A program made the translations under genes and the position numbers. Positions 17,165-25,759 of a stretch of DNA of 64,000 bases are shown piece after piece. The stretch lies in assembly GCA_036733345.1 (NCBI GenBank), contig DAINAR010000006.1, forward strand, positions 1-64,000, given 5' to 3'. The notes beneath the pieces are model-generated. The model made no database searches. It saw nothing but the letters and a program-made list of their open reading frames with translations, and was not told where the DNA came from. This DNA is from JAFGMQ01 sp036733345. GTDB lineage: Bacteria; Desulfobacterota; DSM-4660; Desulfatiglandales; Desulfatiglandaceae. Numbering within the stretch: the first letter of the stretch is position 1; every line of letters starts with the position of its first letter.

Positions 17165-18004
17165 ATGAACCATAAAAGAAAAGTTACTGTTGTAGTTGAA
17201 AATACAGCCGGCGAAAATGGTATAATTCCAGAGCATGGTATATGCTTCTGGATAGAGACCGGGGATAGCTATGTAATTTTTGATACAGGTCAGGGCGGTG
17301 TCTTGTTGAATAACGCATCGGTTATGGGGATTCCTCTTGAAAAGGTCGGACATATTGTTTTGAGTCACGGGCATTATGATCACACAGGCGGATTGAGGGC
17401 AGTCCTGCCTGTATCCAGCAATCCTAAGCTTTATGCTCACCCTTCTGCATTCCAGCCAAAGTTTGCATGCAATTTGTATGGACAGAGTAATTTCATAGGT
17501 ATGCCGTACACCTGCAGGGAAGCAGTCCAGGGGTTTGTAAGTGAAGTGATTTATACAGAAAGGCCCGCGCAAATAACTGAAGGCATTTTTGTTACCGGTG
17601 AAATTCCGCGGGTAACAGAGTTTGAAGATACTGGCGGGCCTTTTTTCCTGGATGATGGATGCACTGCACCCGATCCGTTTCCTGATGATCAGGCCCTGTT
17701 TTTTGAGACTTCGAGAGGAACCGTTGTTCTTGTCGGTTGTGCCCATGCGGGTGTTATAAATACACTGCTATATATAAAGCAGCTTACCGGCGATAAGCCA
17801 ATTCATGCGGTATTAGGGGGGATGCATCTTTTATCCGCTTCGCGTGTGAGGATGGAGCACACGATTGAATTTCTGAACCGCCTGGATCCGGATATTCTGT
17901 GCCCCGGGCACTGTACCGGCAATGGCGCAATGGCAAAATTGCGGGAGGCCTTTCCTCGGAAGTTTATTCCCTGCAATGCGGGTAGATCCTTTGAATTCGG
18001 TTGA
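17165..18004 (+). CDS. MBL-fold metallohydrolase (COG1237-like)
   Basis: 279 residues from the ATG at 17165; a TTG at 17147 is possible but less likely. The metallo-beta-lactamase motif LSHGHYDHTGG lies near residue 75, followed by GCAHAGVINTLLYI near residue 190 and a late PGHCTGNGAM. This arrangement is that of the COG1237 subgroup related to archaeal MJ0937, a dihydropterin phosphate synthase homologue. The true substrate in bacteria is not known. It follows the holin-like gene by 80 bp. Confidence 0.8.
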   Translation: MNHKRKVTVVVENTAGENGIIPEHGICFWIETGDSYVIFDTGQGGVLLNNASVMGIPLEKVGHIVLSHGHYDHTGGLRAVLPVSSNPKLYAHPSAFQPKFACNLYGQSNFIGMPYTCREAVQGFVSEVIYTERPAQITEGIFVTGEIPRVTEFEDTGGPFFLDDGCTAPDPFPDDQALFFETSRGTVVLVGCAHAGVINTLLYIKQLTGDKPIHAVLGGMHLLSASRVRMEHTIEFLNRLDPDILCPGHCTGNGAMAKLREAFPRKFIPCNAGRSFEFG

Positions 18005-18062
18005 GACAAGGGAGAGTAATTTTCAGGTATGAATTCCTTTCATTGAAACTGGGTAAAAATTA

Positions 18063-18533
18063 ATGAGCTATATTAAAGAAATTCGGAAGCTTGTAGGCTC
18101 AACCAGAGTATTTGTTCCTGGTGTACGGGCAATTATTATTGAGGGCGACGGAAATATACTACTTCAGCATAGAAAGGACAATTCCTTGTGGGGATTGCCA
18201 GGTGGTTCTGTTGAGTTGGATGAAACTGCTTTTGAGGCGATAAAAAGGGAGGTGAAAGAAGAGACCTCACTTGAAGTTCTCGAAGCTGAACCTATGGGGC
18301 TTTACTGCGGTCCCAGTCAAAAATTTTCTTATCCGGGCGGCGATATGGTGCAATGCTTTGCAATTGCCTTTATTGTTCGCAAATGGAAAGGCCAGCCGAA
18401 TGCGGATGGTGTTGAAGGCTCGATGGTGCGTTTTTTTTCAACGTCAGAACTGCCTGAAAACATTGTGCCTATTCACATACAGACACTTGAAGACTACAAA
18501 GCATATAAAGGAGATTTTCTATTGTCGGGATAG
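18063..18533 (+). CDS. NUDIX hydrolase
   Basis: 156 residues. The Nudix box is complete: GGSVELDETAFEAIKREV followed by KEETSLE, near residues 46-68 (G-x5-E-x7-R-E-x2-E-E). The family cleaves nucleoside diphosphates linked to another group; the substrate is not predictable. It follows the MBL-fold gene by about 60 bp on the same strand, so both may form a small operon. Confidence 0.88.
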   Translation: MSYIKEIRKLVGSTRVFVPGVRAIIIEGDGNILLQHRKDNSLWGLPGGSVELDETAFEAIKREVKEETSLEVLEAEPMGLYCGPSQKFSYPGGDMVQCFAIAFIVRKWKGQPNADGVEGSMVRFFSTSELPENIVPIHIQTLEDYKAYKGDFLLSG

Positions 18534-18767
18534 CTTAATCATAAAGATAGAAAAGAAAAAATGAATATTTAGATTGATCAAGAGAATTCTGAAGAGGAAT
18601 TACAGGGATAACATGGTTTACTCAAATAGCTGAGAATTTATAATAATCAGAGATTTACCTGATTCTTACGGTTTCTGACAAATGTTCCCAGGGTCCAGAG
18701 ATCAAAGGTTATAAGAATGAAAAACCTGGAACTCTGAACCCTTGAACGGCAGAAATAACACCAGCTA

Positions 18768-19181
18768 TTATGACTCAGAAGATTTAGATTCAAGCTCCTC
18801 GATGCGTTTTTGTATGGCATCAAGTTCATCCTTTACGGCATCAGCTTCATTCCTGAGCATATTGGCCTCTTCTTCAGGGTTTATGCTATTGGGAGTTGAG
18901 TAAGTGCCATTAAAGCCTGGTCCATACCATGCTCCTGCCGGAGCATAAGCATTCTGCCAGCCAAAGCCTCTCCCATAGCCGCGACCCCAGCCAAAACCAG
19001 GGCCATAGCCTCCCCTGAAGCCACGGCCTCTTCCGAACCCCCGTCCGTAACGCGGGCCCCCATAGCCGGCGCCCCATGCTGGGCCCGGACCATAAGCAGC
19101 TCCGTAAGGATTGCAGTAACCTCTGGCTCCTCCGGTCATAGGGCCCATTCCTCCAGGGCCTGTTCCATCAAATCCTGGCAT
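18768..19181 (-). CDS. DUF5320 domain-containing protein, Gly/Arg/Tyr-rich
   Basis: 137 residues. MPGFDGTGPGGMGPMTGGARG is the standard start of DUF5320 proteins, followed by a low-complexity Gly/Phe/Arg/Tyr/Trp region and a C-terminal coiled coil (EEEANMLRNEADAVKDELDA then IQKRIEELE). The family occurs next to DUF134 and nitrogenase-cofactor-like (NifB/NifX) small proteins in anaerobes, as here, suggesting a link to metal-cluster handling. It lies 26 bp after the DUF134 gene, so both form one operon. No function is established. Confidence 0.85.
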   Translation of the reverse strand: MPGFDGTGPGGMGPMTGGARGYCNPYGAAYGPGPAWGAGYGGPRYGRGFGRGRGFRGGYGPGFGWGRGYGRGFGWQNAYAPAGAWYGPGFNGTYSTPNSINPEEEANMLRNEADAVKDELDAIQKRIEELESKSSES

Positions 19182-19207
19182 GTCTAAACACCTCCTTTAT
19201 AGTAAAA

Positions 19208-19540
19208 TCAATAGCCCCGCCCATGGCGGTGCCTTCCTCTCCCTCTGGGCGGCATATCAAAATTGCCTCCCTCGATTCTAAGGATTTTTCCCATAACCAG
19301 GGCATCAGCAACAATTGCCCTTGCCTCAGCCAGGATCCTTCCAAAGGTTTGTCGTGAGATATTCATCATCCTGGCTGATGTCTCCTGTTCCAGTCCCTGA
19401 TAATCATTCAGCCTGATAGCTTCGAGACCCTCTATGGGCAGGATGACCTCCTGCCTGCCCCATGGTGGCACTCCGCTCGGAAAAAAGGCATCAACAATGG
19501 GGCGTCCCTGAACAAATCTGAGTTTTCTGGGTCTGGGCAT
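19208..19540 (-). CDS. DUF134 (UPF0251) DNA-binding protein
   Basis: 110 residues from the ATG at 19540, which has GGAGGTGAAA directly upstream; a TTG 12 bp earlier is less likely. MPRPRKLR then GVPPWGRQEVILPIEGLEAI and the helix-turn-helix QETSARMMNISRQTFGRILA are the DUF134 signature. These proteins are putative regulators. Two palindromes with GCTCATAAT arms lie upstream, the first immediately before the start codon, so autoregulation is likely. The C-terminus is short, ending in a basic GRGRHRHGRGY tail. Confidence 0.88.
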   Translation of the reverse strand: MPRPRKLRFVQGRPIVDAFFPSGVPPWGRQEVILPIEGLEAIRLNDYQGLEQETSARMMNISRQTFGRILAEARAIVADALVMGKILRIEGGNFDMPPRGRGRHRHGRGY

Positions 19541-19551
19541 TTTCACCTCCA

Positions 19552-19685
19552 ATTATGAGCTTATGCTCATAATATAAACCTTTGTAGCAAAATGTCAAGT
19601 GCTTTTATTGAGCATAAGCTCATAATTTGCTTTGGGATAACCATTCATTTATCCTAATCAATGATATGGCGTATATGCTCATAAG
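19552..19685 (-). promoter_or_regulatory. Palindromic operators upstream of the DUF134/DUF5320 operon
   Basis: Site 1 (19552-19573) has perfect 9-bp arms ATTATGAGC and GCTCATAAT with a 4-bp centre. Site 2 (19605-19626) is nearly its reverse complement, with arms TTATTGAGC and GCTCATAAT. A half-site (ATGCTCATAAG) follows at 19675-19685. The spacing and repeat suggest cooperative binding by the DUF134 protein. Confidence 0.55.
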
Positions 19686-19866
19686 ACAGCAGAAAAATGT
19701 TAAAAGAAGTGGAATGGTATTATCCTTTGATGGTTAAATGGATGTCGAAACCAGGTCAGGCCTTTTGTATAGTAAACTTTTTAATGATGATACGGAGGAA
19801 AAGAGGCCTTCTTAATGGGATCGGGCAAGATAAAAAGGTGGGCAAAGCTCGAATATAATTAAAGAT

Positions 19867-22533
19867 TTATAATTTCCCTGACAGGTGATAGAGCAAGGCG
19901 TCCTTTATTTCATTAAAATGATTTTCATCATATATCTTCTGCCCATCCAAATCCCGTACATAAAACACATCTGCAATCTGATCCCCCTTGACCCCGATCT
20001 TTGCGATCCGTATGTCCAACTGAAGATCAAAAAGCGTCCGTGTTATCAGATAGAGCAAACCAATCCTGTCAGATGCAAATACTTCTACCAGAGTAAAAAA
20101 ATCAGAAGATCTGTTATCAATCCTGACCTCCGGAGGACGAGCCGGAGTTTTTCTCTCAGACAGGATGGAAGGGTATGCCTTCAGGCTCATGCGGTAAGAT
20201 AATGAAAGTCTGCCACTGAATATGTTTTTTAGTTGAGAGATTATTTTCTCCCAGGTCTCGCTGGGATGGATAGAATCAAGGGGCTTGGTTACCGAAAATA
20301 TATCAACTGCAGTTCCATTCCTCCAGGTATAAATGTTTGCAGACAGAATATTTATGTTATTTAAGGCCAGCACCCCCGCAATATCAGAAAAAAGGCCGGG
20401 CCTGTCTTTTCCGATGAATGTTATCTTCCAGAATCCGTCGTATCTATCCTCCCTGACATCCAGGATAAAAGCAGTTGACTTTTGGACCACAGCTTCTTTT
20501 TCAAAGCTTAGTACCATCTCCATGTTTCGCAGGATATCTGCCGGTGGCGTGTTAAGTTTATATCTTGGAGACATGGCATCGAACAGCCTGTCAAAGTCGG
20601 GTTGATCTATGTCCCCGGATATCCTGCGCTTGAGCGTTGATCTTAATTTCATGACCTTTTTGGATGAGCCTGGCGTTGCCAGCTCATCACCTTCAAGGAT
20701 ATGCAGCACCTTGAAGAATAATTCCTGCACCAGATTTTCCGTCCATTCGTTCCATGCCCTTGGTCCCGTAGCCTTTGAATCTGCCCATGTGAGCAGGTAT
20801 AATGCCTTTAATCTCTCTATGTCGCCTATCAAACGGGCAGTATCAATGATTACTTTTTCGTCATTAAGATCTCTTCGAGTAGCTGTTTCGGCCAGCAGAA
20901 GGTGATGGTTTATAAGAAATGATATTTCCTCGGCCCATTTTTCAGGATATCCTATTCTTTTGAGTATATTGCGGCAGATTTGGGATCCTCTGCGTGCATG
21001 TCCCTTGCCGGTTTTGCCTATATCATGGAACAGGCCGGCCAGAAAAAGGTGTTCATGATTTTTAATGTCAACGAATATATCAAAAAGGAGCAGATCTTTT
21101 TGCCTTGAAAGACTTTTCAGGTTGGCAACTGTTTCAAGTACATGTCTGCCAACAGGAAATATATGATAGGCGTCAAATTGCACACGGTCTCTTATCATTC
21201 CGAACTCCGGGATAAAGGCATCAAGAAGTCCTGTCTCAAACATCTGGTCAAGCGTTTCGACAGTGTTGCGCCCGTTAATGATCTTTAGAAAACAACTGAC
21301 AGTCCGTTCAGAACTTCTGAAAGGATCGTCGACAAGATTGAGAAATTCTTTTATCTGTCTTCTTGCCTCCAGGGAAAGAGGAAGACCCAACCTGCAGCTC
21401 TGTTCAAAGATATCCATAATTATCGGAGGATCAGTATTTATGACTTCACTCGAAATGAAACCTATCTCATTATCGGACACAAGGATCTCTTTAGAGATGT
21501 CTTCAGGGATAATACTTACTTTCATATTCCGTTTAGGCAAATGAAGAGCCAGGAAGGAGCGGTGAATGTTTTTTACAGATTCCATTGCGGAATGGAGCGT
21601 GCTTAAAAATTGCTCAACTGCCGGAAATTTTGGCAGATTTTTATATCCAAGACGGTTGGCTATCTTTTCCTGGTATTCAAAATTCAGACGATCATTTTTC
21701 CTGCCGGAAAGCTGATGAAGATGGTTGCGAACGAGAAGGATAAATTTTACAGAATCCTGCAGATCATTTAGCTCATTATCAGAAAGCCTGCCGAGATCCT
21801 TAAGATCTTCTGGTTCTCTAACATTTAAAAAGGCCTTGGCCATCCACATTATGTGATGGTATTCCCTTAAACCTCCAATGCCTTCTTTCAGGTTAGGTTC
21901 GAGGAGATGACTTGCATCTCCAAATGTGTTCATCCTGATATCATTACGTTCATAAATCCATTTGACATATGACGATGCGCTTTTTTTTATTACCTTTTTC
22001 TGTAATCCTTCTATAAGTCTTAGATAGAGTTGTGAGGCTCCGCAGATAAAGCGTATATCAATAAGGGAAGTCAATACCTCAAAGTCATCTTTTGATAGTG
22101 ACAGACAGTCTTTTACAGTGCGTACGCCATAGCCAAGATCCATACCGAGATCCCAGAGTGGGTAAAACAATTCCTCAGCAAGTTCCTTTGCCTGAGGGGG
22201 TATCCCTTTGTTAAAGAGGATCAGAATATCTATATCCGAATGAAGACATAGTTCCTTGCGCCCGTAACCGCCTACTGCAACCAACGCAAAAAGAGTACCT
22301 TTTTTGAACAGTGATTGCCCCGTCCTGCTTTCTTCTATTGTCATGCGGAAATAATAATCCATTATTTCCGAGTAAGCCTGATGGAAGGACTCTTTAATCC
22401 TACTCTCAAGAAAATCAGATACCAGTGTTTCCTTTGATTGCCTGAAATTCCGCAAAGCAAAATTTAAACGCTCATCTGGAAACGATGGATTTCTTATACT
22501 ACTTATGTCTGCTTGAATCGATGCGTTATCCAT
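19867..22533 (-). CDS. glnD: [Protein-PII] uridylyltransferase / uridylyl-removing enzyme
   Basis: 888 residues, normal for GlnD. Domains in order: nucleotidyltransferase with GGYGRKELCLHSDIDILIL near residue 95; a helical linker; HD phosphohydrolase with FHDIGKTGKGHARRGS near residue 510; and two C-terminal ACT domains (GKDRPGLFSDIAGVLA and ASDRIGLLYLITRTL). It senses glutamine and adds or removes UMP on the T-loop Tyr of PII. It is 33 bp downstream of glnB, in the amtB-glnB-glnD operon. Confidence 0.95.
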   Translation of the reverse strand: MDNASIQADISSIRNPSFPDERLNFALRNFRQSKETLVSDFLESRIKESFHQAYSEIMDYYFRMTIEESRTGQSLFKKGTLFALVAVGGYGRKELCLHSDIDILILFNKGIPPQAKELAEELFYPLWDLGMDLGYGVRTVKDCLSLSKDDFEVLTSLIDIRFICGASQLYLRLIEGLQKKVIKKSASSYVKWIYERNDIRMNTFGDASHLLEPNLKEGIGGLREYHHIMWMAKAFLNVREPEDLKDLGRLSDNELNDLQDSVKFILLVRNHLHQLSGRKNDRLNFEYQEKIANRLGYKNLPKFPAVEQFLSTLHSAMESVKNIHRSFLALHLPKRNMKVSIIPEDISKEILVSDNEIGFISSEVINTDPPIIMDIFEQSCRLGLPLSLEARRQIKEFLNLVDDPFRSSERTVSCFLKIINGRNTVETLDQMFETGLLDAFIPEFGMIRDRVQFDAYHIFPVGRHVLETVANLKSLSRQKDLLLFDIFVDIKNHEHLFLAGLFHDIGKTGKGHARRGSQICRNILKRIGYPEKWAEEISFLINHHLLLAETATRRDLNDEKVIIDTARLIGDIERLKALYLLTWADSKATGPRAWNEWTENLVQELFFKVLHILEGDELATPGSSKKVMKLRSTLKRRISGDIDQPDFDRLFDAMSPRYKLNTPPADILRNMEMVLSFEKEAVVQKSTAFILDVREDRYDGFWKITFIGKDRPGLFSDIAGVLALNNINILSANIYTWRNGTAVDIFSVTKPLDSIHPSETWEKIISQLKNIFSGRLSLSYRMSLKAYPSILSERKTPARPPEVRIDNRSSDFFTLVEVFASDRIGLLYLITRTLFDLQLDIRIAKIGVKGDQIADVFYVRDLDGQKIYDENHFNEIKDALLYHLSGKL

Positions 22534-22566
22534 TACACTATTGTTTGTCCTTATTAAGGGTTAAAA

Positions 22567-22917
<351 letters not shown>

Positions 22918-22962
22918 TTATGTTTTTATAATTTTCAGATAGGTTTCAGGTGTTCTTATAAA

Positions 22963-24183
22963 TTATAAATTGTATCCTGTTTCGTTATGCATTGTTAAAT
23001 CCAGTCCTCTTTCTTCGTCTTCTTCCGAAACCCTTAATCCAATTATCTTATCAATGGCTTTTAAGATGATTAAAGTCATTAGGAAAGCAAAGATCATAGT
23101 TGCGGCAATGGAAATAAACTGAGTAAGGAGTAGACCTGGATTGCCGAAAAAAAGACCATTAGATCCTGCCGGGTTAATAGATTCGCTTGCAAAGAGCCCG
23201 GTTGCAAGGGCTCCCCAAGTCCCTCCGACGCCATGAATTCCAACTACATCCAGAGAGTCGTCATATCCGAGCCTGGATTTTAACATTATTCCCCCATAAC
23301 AAAACATGCCGGCAAGGCCACCAATAATTATCGCGGACATTGGACCAACAAAACCGGAGGCCGGAGTTATGGCCACCAGACCTGCAACAGCGCCGCTGGC
23401 AGCTCCAAGGGTGGTTGGTTTTCCTCTGTGTATTCCTTCCATAAATATCCAGGAAAGGGTAGCAGCAGCAGATGCAACATGAGTTACGACAAAGGCGTTT
23501 GCGGCCAGCCCGTTTGCCGCGAGTGCACTTCCGGCGTTGAAACCGAACCATCCGAACCAGAGGAGTGCTGCCCCCGTTATTGTCATGGGAATATTGTGTG
23601 GGATATAGGCTGTATTTCCAAAGCCCTTTCTTTTTCCGATAATTATTGCGGCAGCAAGGGCCGATATTCCCGAACTTATATGGACAACCGTACCGCCTGC
23701 AAAGTCCAGCGCACCCATCTTTGCCATCCATCCTCCTATTCCCCATACCCAGTGACAGAGTGGATTATATACAATCGTAGCCCAGAGTAGGATAAAAATC
23801 AAAAAGGCGCTGAATTTCATGCGTTCAGCGAAGGCGCCAGTAATGAGAGCAGGGGTAATTACAGCAAACATGCATTGGAAGATCATAAAGGCAAGGTGAG
23901 GCACGGTTGTCCCGTAATCTGAACTCGGTTCCATACCGACGCCATTAAGAAACACCCAGTCAAATCCTCCGATTATTCCCCCATGATCGGGGCCGAAAGA
24001 CATTGAATAACCCCAGATCACCCATTCGACGGTAATGATTCCGAGGATAATAAAACTCTGCATTATTGTAGCAAGTACGTTCTTGTTTCGTACCATGCCT
24101 CCATAAAAAAGGGCCAAACCTGGAGTCATTAACATGACTAAAGCTGCTGACATTACTATAAAAACTGTATCTCCGGTATTCAT
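22963..24183 (-). CDS. amtB: Ammonium transporter
   Basis: 406 residues, 11 predicted membrane spans. Signature DFAGGTVVHISSGISALAAA near residue 160 (containing the first channel His), the second pore His in IHGVGGTWGALATG near residue 315, and ALFYGGMVRNKNVL near the N-terminus. It conducts ammonium across the inner membrane and is gated by PII. It is the first gene of amtB-glnB-glnD, with a sigma-54 promoter 90 bp upstream. There is no cleavable signal of the E. coli type. Confidence 0.95.
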   Translation of the reverse strand: MNTGDTVFIVMSAALVMLMTPGLALFYGGMVRNKNVLATIMQSFIILGIITVEWVIWGYSMSFGPDHGGIIGGFDWVFLNGVGMEPSSDYGTTVPHLAFMIFQCMFAVITPALITGAFAERMKFSAFLIFILLWATIVYNPLCHWVWGIGGWMAKMGALDFAGGTVVHISSGISALAAAIIIGKRKGFGNTAYIPHNIPMTITGAALLWFGWFGFNAGSALAANGLAANAFVVTHVASAAATLSWIFMEGIHRGKPTTLGAASGAVAGLVAITPASGFVGPMSAIIIGGLAGMFCYGGIMLKSRLGYDDSLDVVGIHGVGGTWGALATGLFASESINPAGSNGLFFGNPGLLLTQFISIAATMIFAFLMTLIILKAIDKIIGLRVSEEDEERGLDLTMHNETGYNL

Positions 24184-24272
24184 TTTCTGATCTCCTGTTT
24201 TCTATTAATCGGATTTATCCAAAACCGTTTTAATGGGATTTGCATCTACGGTGTATTGACATATAGATAGTC

Positions 24273-24288
24273 AGCAATGTTTATGCCA
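24273..24288 (-). promoter_or_regulatory. Sigma-54 promoter for amtB-glnB-glnD
   Basis: On the minus strand the sequence TGGCATAAACATTGCT matches the -24/-12 consensus (TGGCAY-N5-TTGCW) with exactly ten bases between GG and GC. It lies about 90 bp before the amtB start. This fits control by NtrC-type activators under nitrogen limitation. Confidence 0.7.
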
Positions 24289-24299
24289 TTTAATGATGA

Positions 24300-24670
24300 G
24301 ACTTAAATGACAAATAAAATCATTATGATGGCAGCTTTAAGCATTTAATCAAATGTGATTAAATAACAATAATGTAGTTTGCTTATAAGAAAAAAACAAT
24401 TTCGTATTATTGTTGCATTTTTCCGGAGGATATTTCAGGATAATTCCGATGGAATATCGGTTTCACAGTTATCCCAAAATCCATTAATGGCTGGCAGTTA
24501 AGATAAACATATTGAAAAGACAGTTGATTCGGGCACACAAAAGCTGATATTATTTGCTGTGCTTAGAGGATTAGCAATTATTTCATTCAGTTCAAATACT
24601 ATTGAAGGTATCCAGGGAGGTTTGATTTTTTTCTGGATGATTTTTTCTTATATCATGTGGTTCAAAACTG
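24300..24670. other. AT-rich stretch without a gene
   Basis: Nothing coding is visible between the amtB promoter and the structured repeat at 24671. The plus-strand ORF here overlaps the hairpin element and has no domain. Activator sites for the sigma-54 promoter would be expected in this stretch but no clear NtrC palindrome was seen. Confidence 0.4.
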
Positions 24671-24781
24671 GCAGCGTTACCCCGCTGCAGAAAGCCCCCA
24701 GCTCCCGCTGGGGGATTGATGCTTTCTGCCAGTCGCGGGATGTCGCGTTTTAGAATGAAGCCTCCGGTTCCTGCCGGAGGG
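24671..24781. repeat. Nested-hairpin REP-like element
   Basis: Three hairpins follow each other. GCAGCG/CGCTGC; then outer arms GCAGAAAG (24687-24694) and CTTTCTGC (24722-24729) enclosing perfect inner arms CCCCCAGC (24695-24702) and GCTGGGGG (24707-24714); then CCTCCGG/CCGGAGG (about 24763-24779). The compact GC-rich structure in AT-rich surroundings is typical of dispersed REP sequences; it could also act as a terminator or RNA structure. Confidence 0.5.
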
Positions 24782-24835
24782 GTTCCACTGGATTTTAATT
24801 CAGTCTTGCTTTTTTTCAGTGAAGGATGAGAAAGG

Positions 24836-24964
24836 TCACAATGTTTGAAGACATTTTTTTATATTTTCTGTTATCTTGCCTGTTGATTCAGGGTTTTCAG
24901 CTAACTTTATAATCTTTTCTTCGCTATAATTATCAACGACATTGATCTGCTCTTCTAAATCCAT
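24836..24964 (-). CDS. Possible 42-residue acidic helical protein
   Basis: An ATG at 24964 opens 42 codons of charged, helical character (MDLEEQINVVDNYSEEKI, then IKLAENPESTGKIT) ending in TGA. It is on the same strand as the TIGR04076 gene, about 90 bp after its stop. The ribosome site is weak (GGGA directly before the ATG). No family recognised; coding status uncertain. Confidence 0.3.
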   Translation of the reverse strand: MDLEEQINVVDNYSEEKIIKLAENPESTGKITENIKKCLQTL

Positions 24965-25054
24965 TCCCTGTTTTCATTTATCCTTACTGATAATACCCAT
25001 GTCTCTCTTATTAATAAGGTGCGGAGAGCCTGCCAAAAACATGTTAATGCCCGG

Positions 25055-25333
25055 TTAATTCCGTTCAGATCTCTTTAGCTCCATGATTACGAGGTTATTA
25101 CTATCGGGGCATTGTACCTCTATAGTATCGCCTTCCCACCACGGCATTTTTCCTCCAAACTGGAATGTTGATAAAGTGGGGAAAATGTCATGATAAAAGA
25201 ACCCGCATAATCCAGCCGTGTTATGACAGCTTATATCAAAAGAATCTCCCTCCTTATGGCCGGCGCTGCATTCACCCTTTATACTTATAATCCTTCCAAT
25301 AACTTTTTTTCCTATTCCCGGGTCGTTGGCCAT
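25055..25333 (-). CDS. TIGR04076 family protein
   Basis: 92 residues. Matches the TIGR04076 pattern: a strand with GRIISIKGECSAGHKEGDSF, the central CGFFYHDIFPTLSTFQFGG, and the C-terminal VQCPDSNNLVIMELKR. Conserved Cys residues (GECSAGH, VQCPD) suggest metal or redox chemistry, but the family has no assigned function. It has a good ribosome site (AAAGGAGG). Confidence 0.8.
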   Translation of the reverse strand: MANDPGIGKKVIGRIISIKGECSAGHKEGDSFDISCHNTAGLCGFFYHDIFPTLSTFQFGGKMPWWEGDTIEVQCPDSNNLVIMELKRSERN

Positions 25334-25759
25334 TTTTTAACCTCCTTTTATAGAAATGGTGTAATACTATTAGAATATTTACTCAGAATTCTATTACTGT
25401 AAGCTATAGAGAATATAATATTTATTTGCTATTTGAAAGATTAAAAATGACTTTTGATAGCTATTCAGGATTAGAATACTGCATTTTGCTCATCACAAAC
25501 ATCGGCAGCGAGACTTTAATTTTCAGACTTATATCATTAACTGCCTGTCCAAAGTTTCTTTATCAATGAGCTCCTGATTTTAAAATATTCAAATTAATTA
25601 ATGTTTGACAGGGGTTATTATTTGCTCGTCATAAATATTTTGAATATGTATATTACGAATATTGAGAAAAATGATAAATTTCAGAGATAGTCTTGGAAAT
25701 ACGATTTTCATAAGGTGGAAGCTTAATTTATTATATCTGGCAGCGGCGGATTTAGAACT
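25334..25759. other. Divergent intergenic region, TIGR04076 and MFS genes
   Basis: AT-rich region between two diverging genes, so it should hold promoters for both. A TTGACA at 25605-25610 is a candidate -35 for the MFS gene, but the -10 is not clean. Nothing else is supported. Confidence 0.35.

Noticed and set aside
24559..24753. 64-residue ORF over the nested-hairpin element
   Set aside because: It runs through structured repeat DNA and has no family signature.
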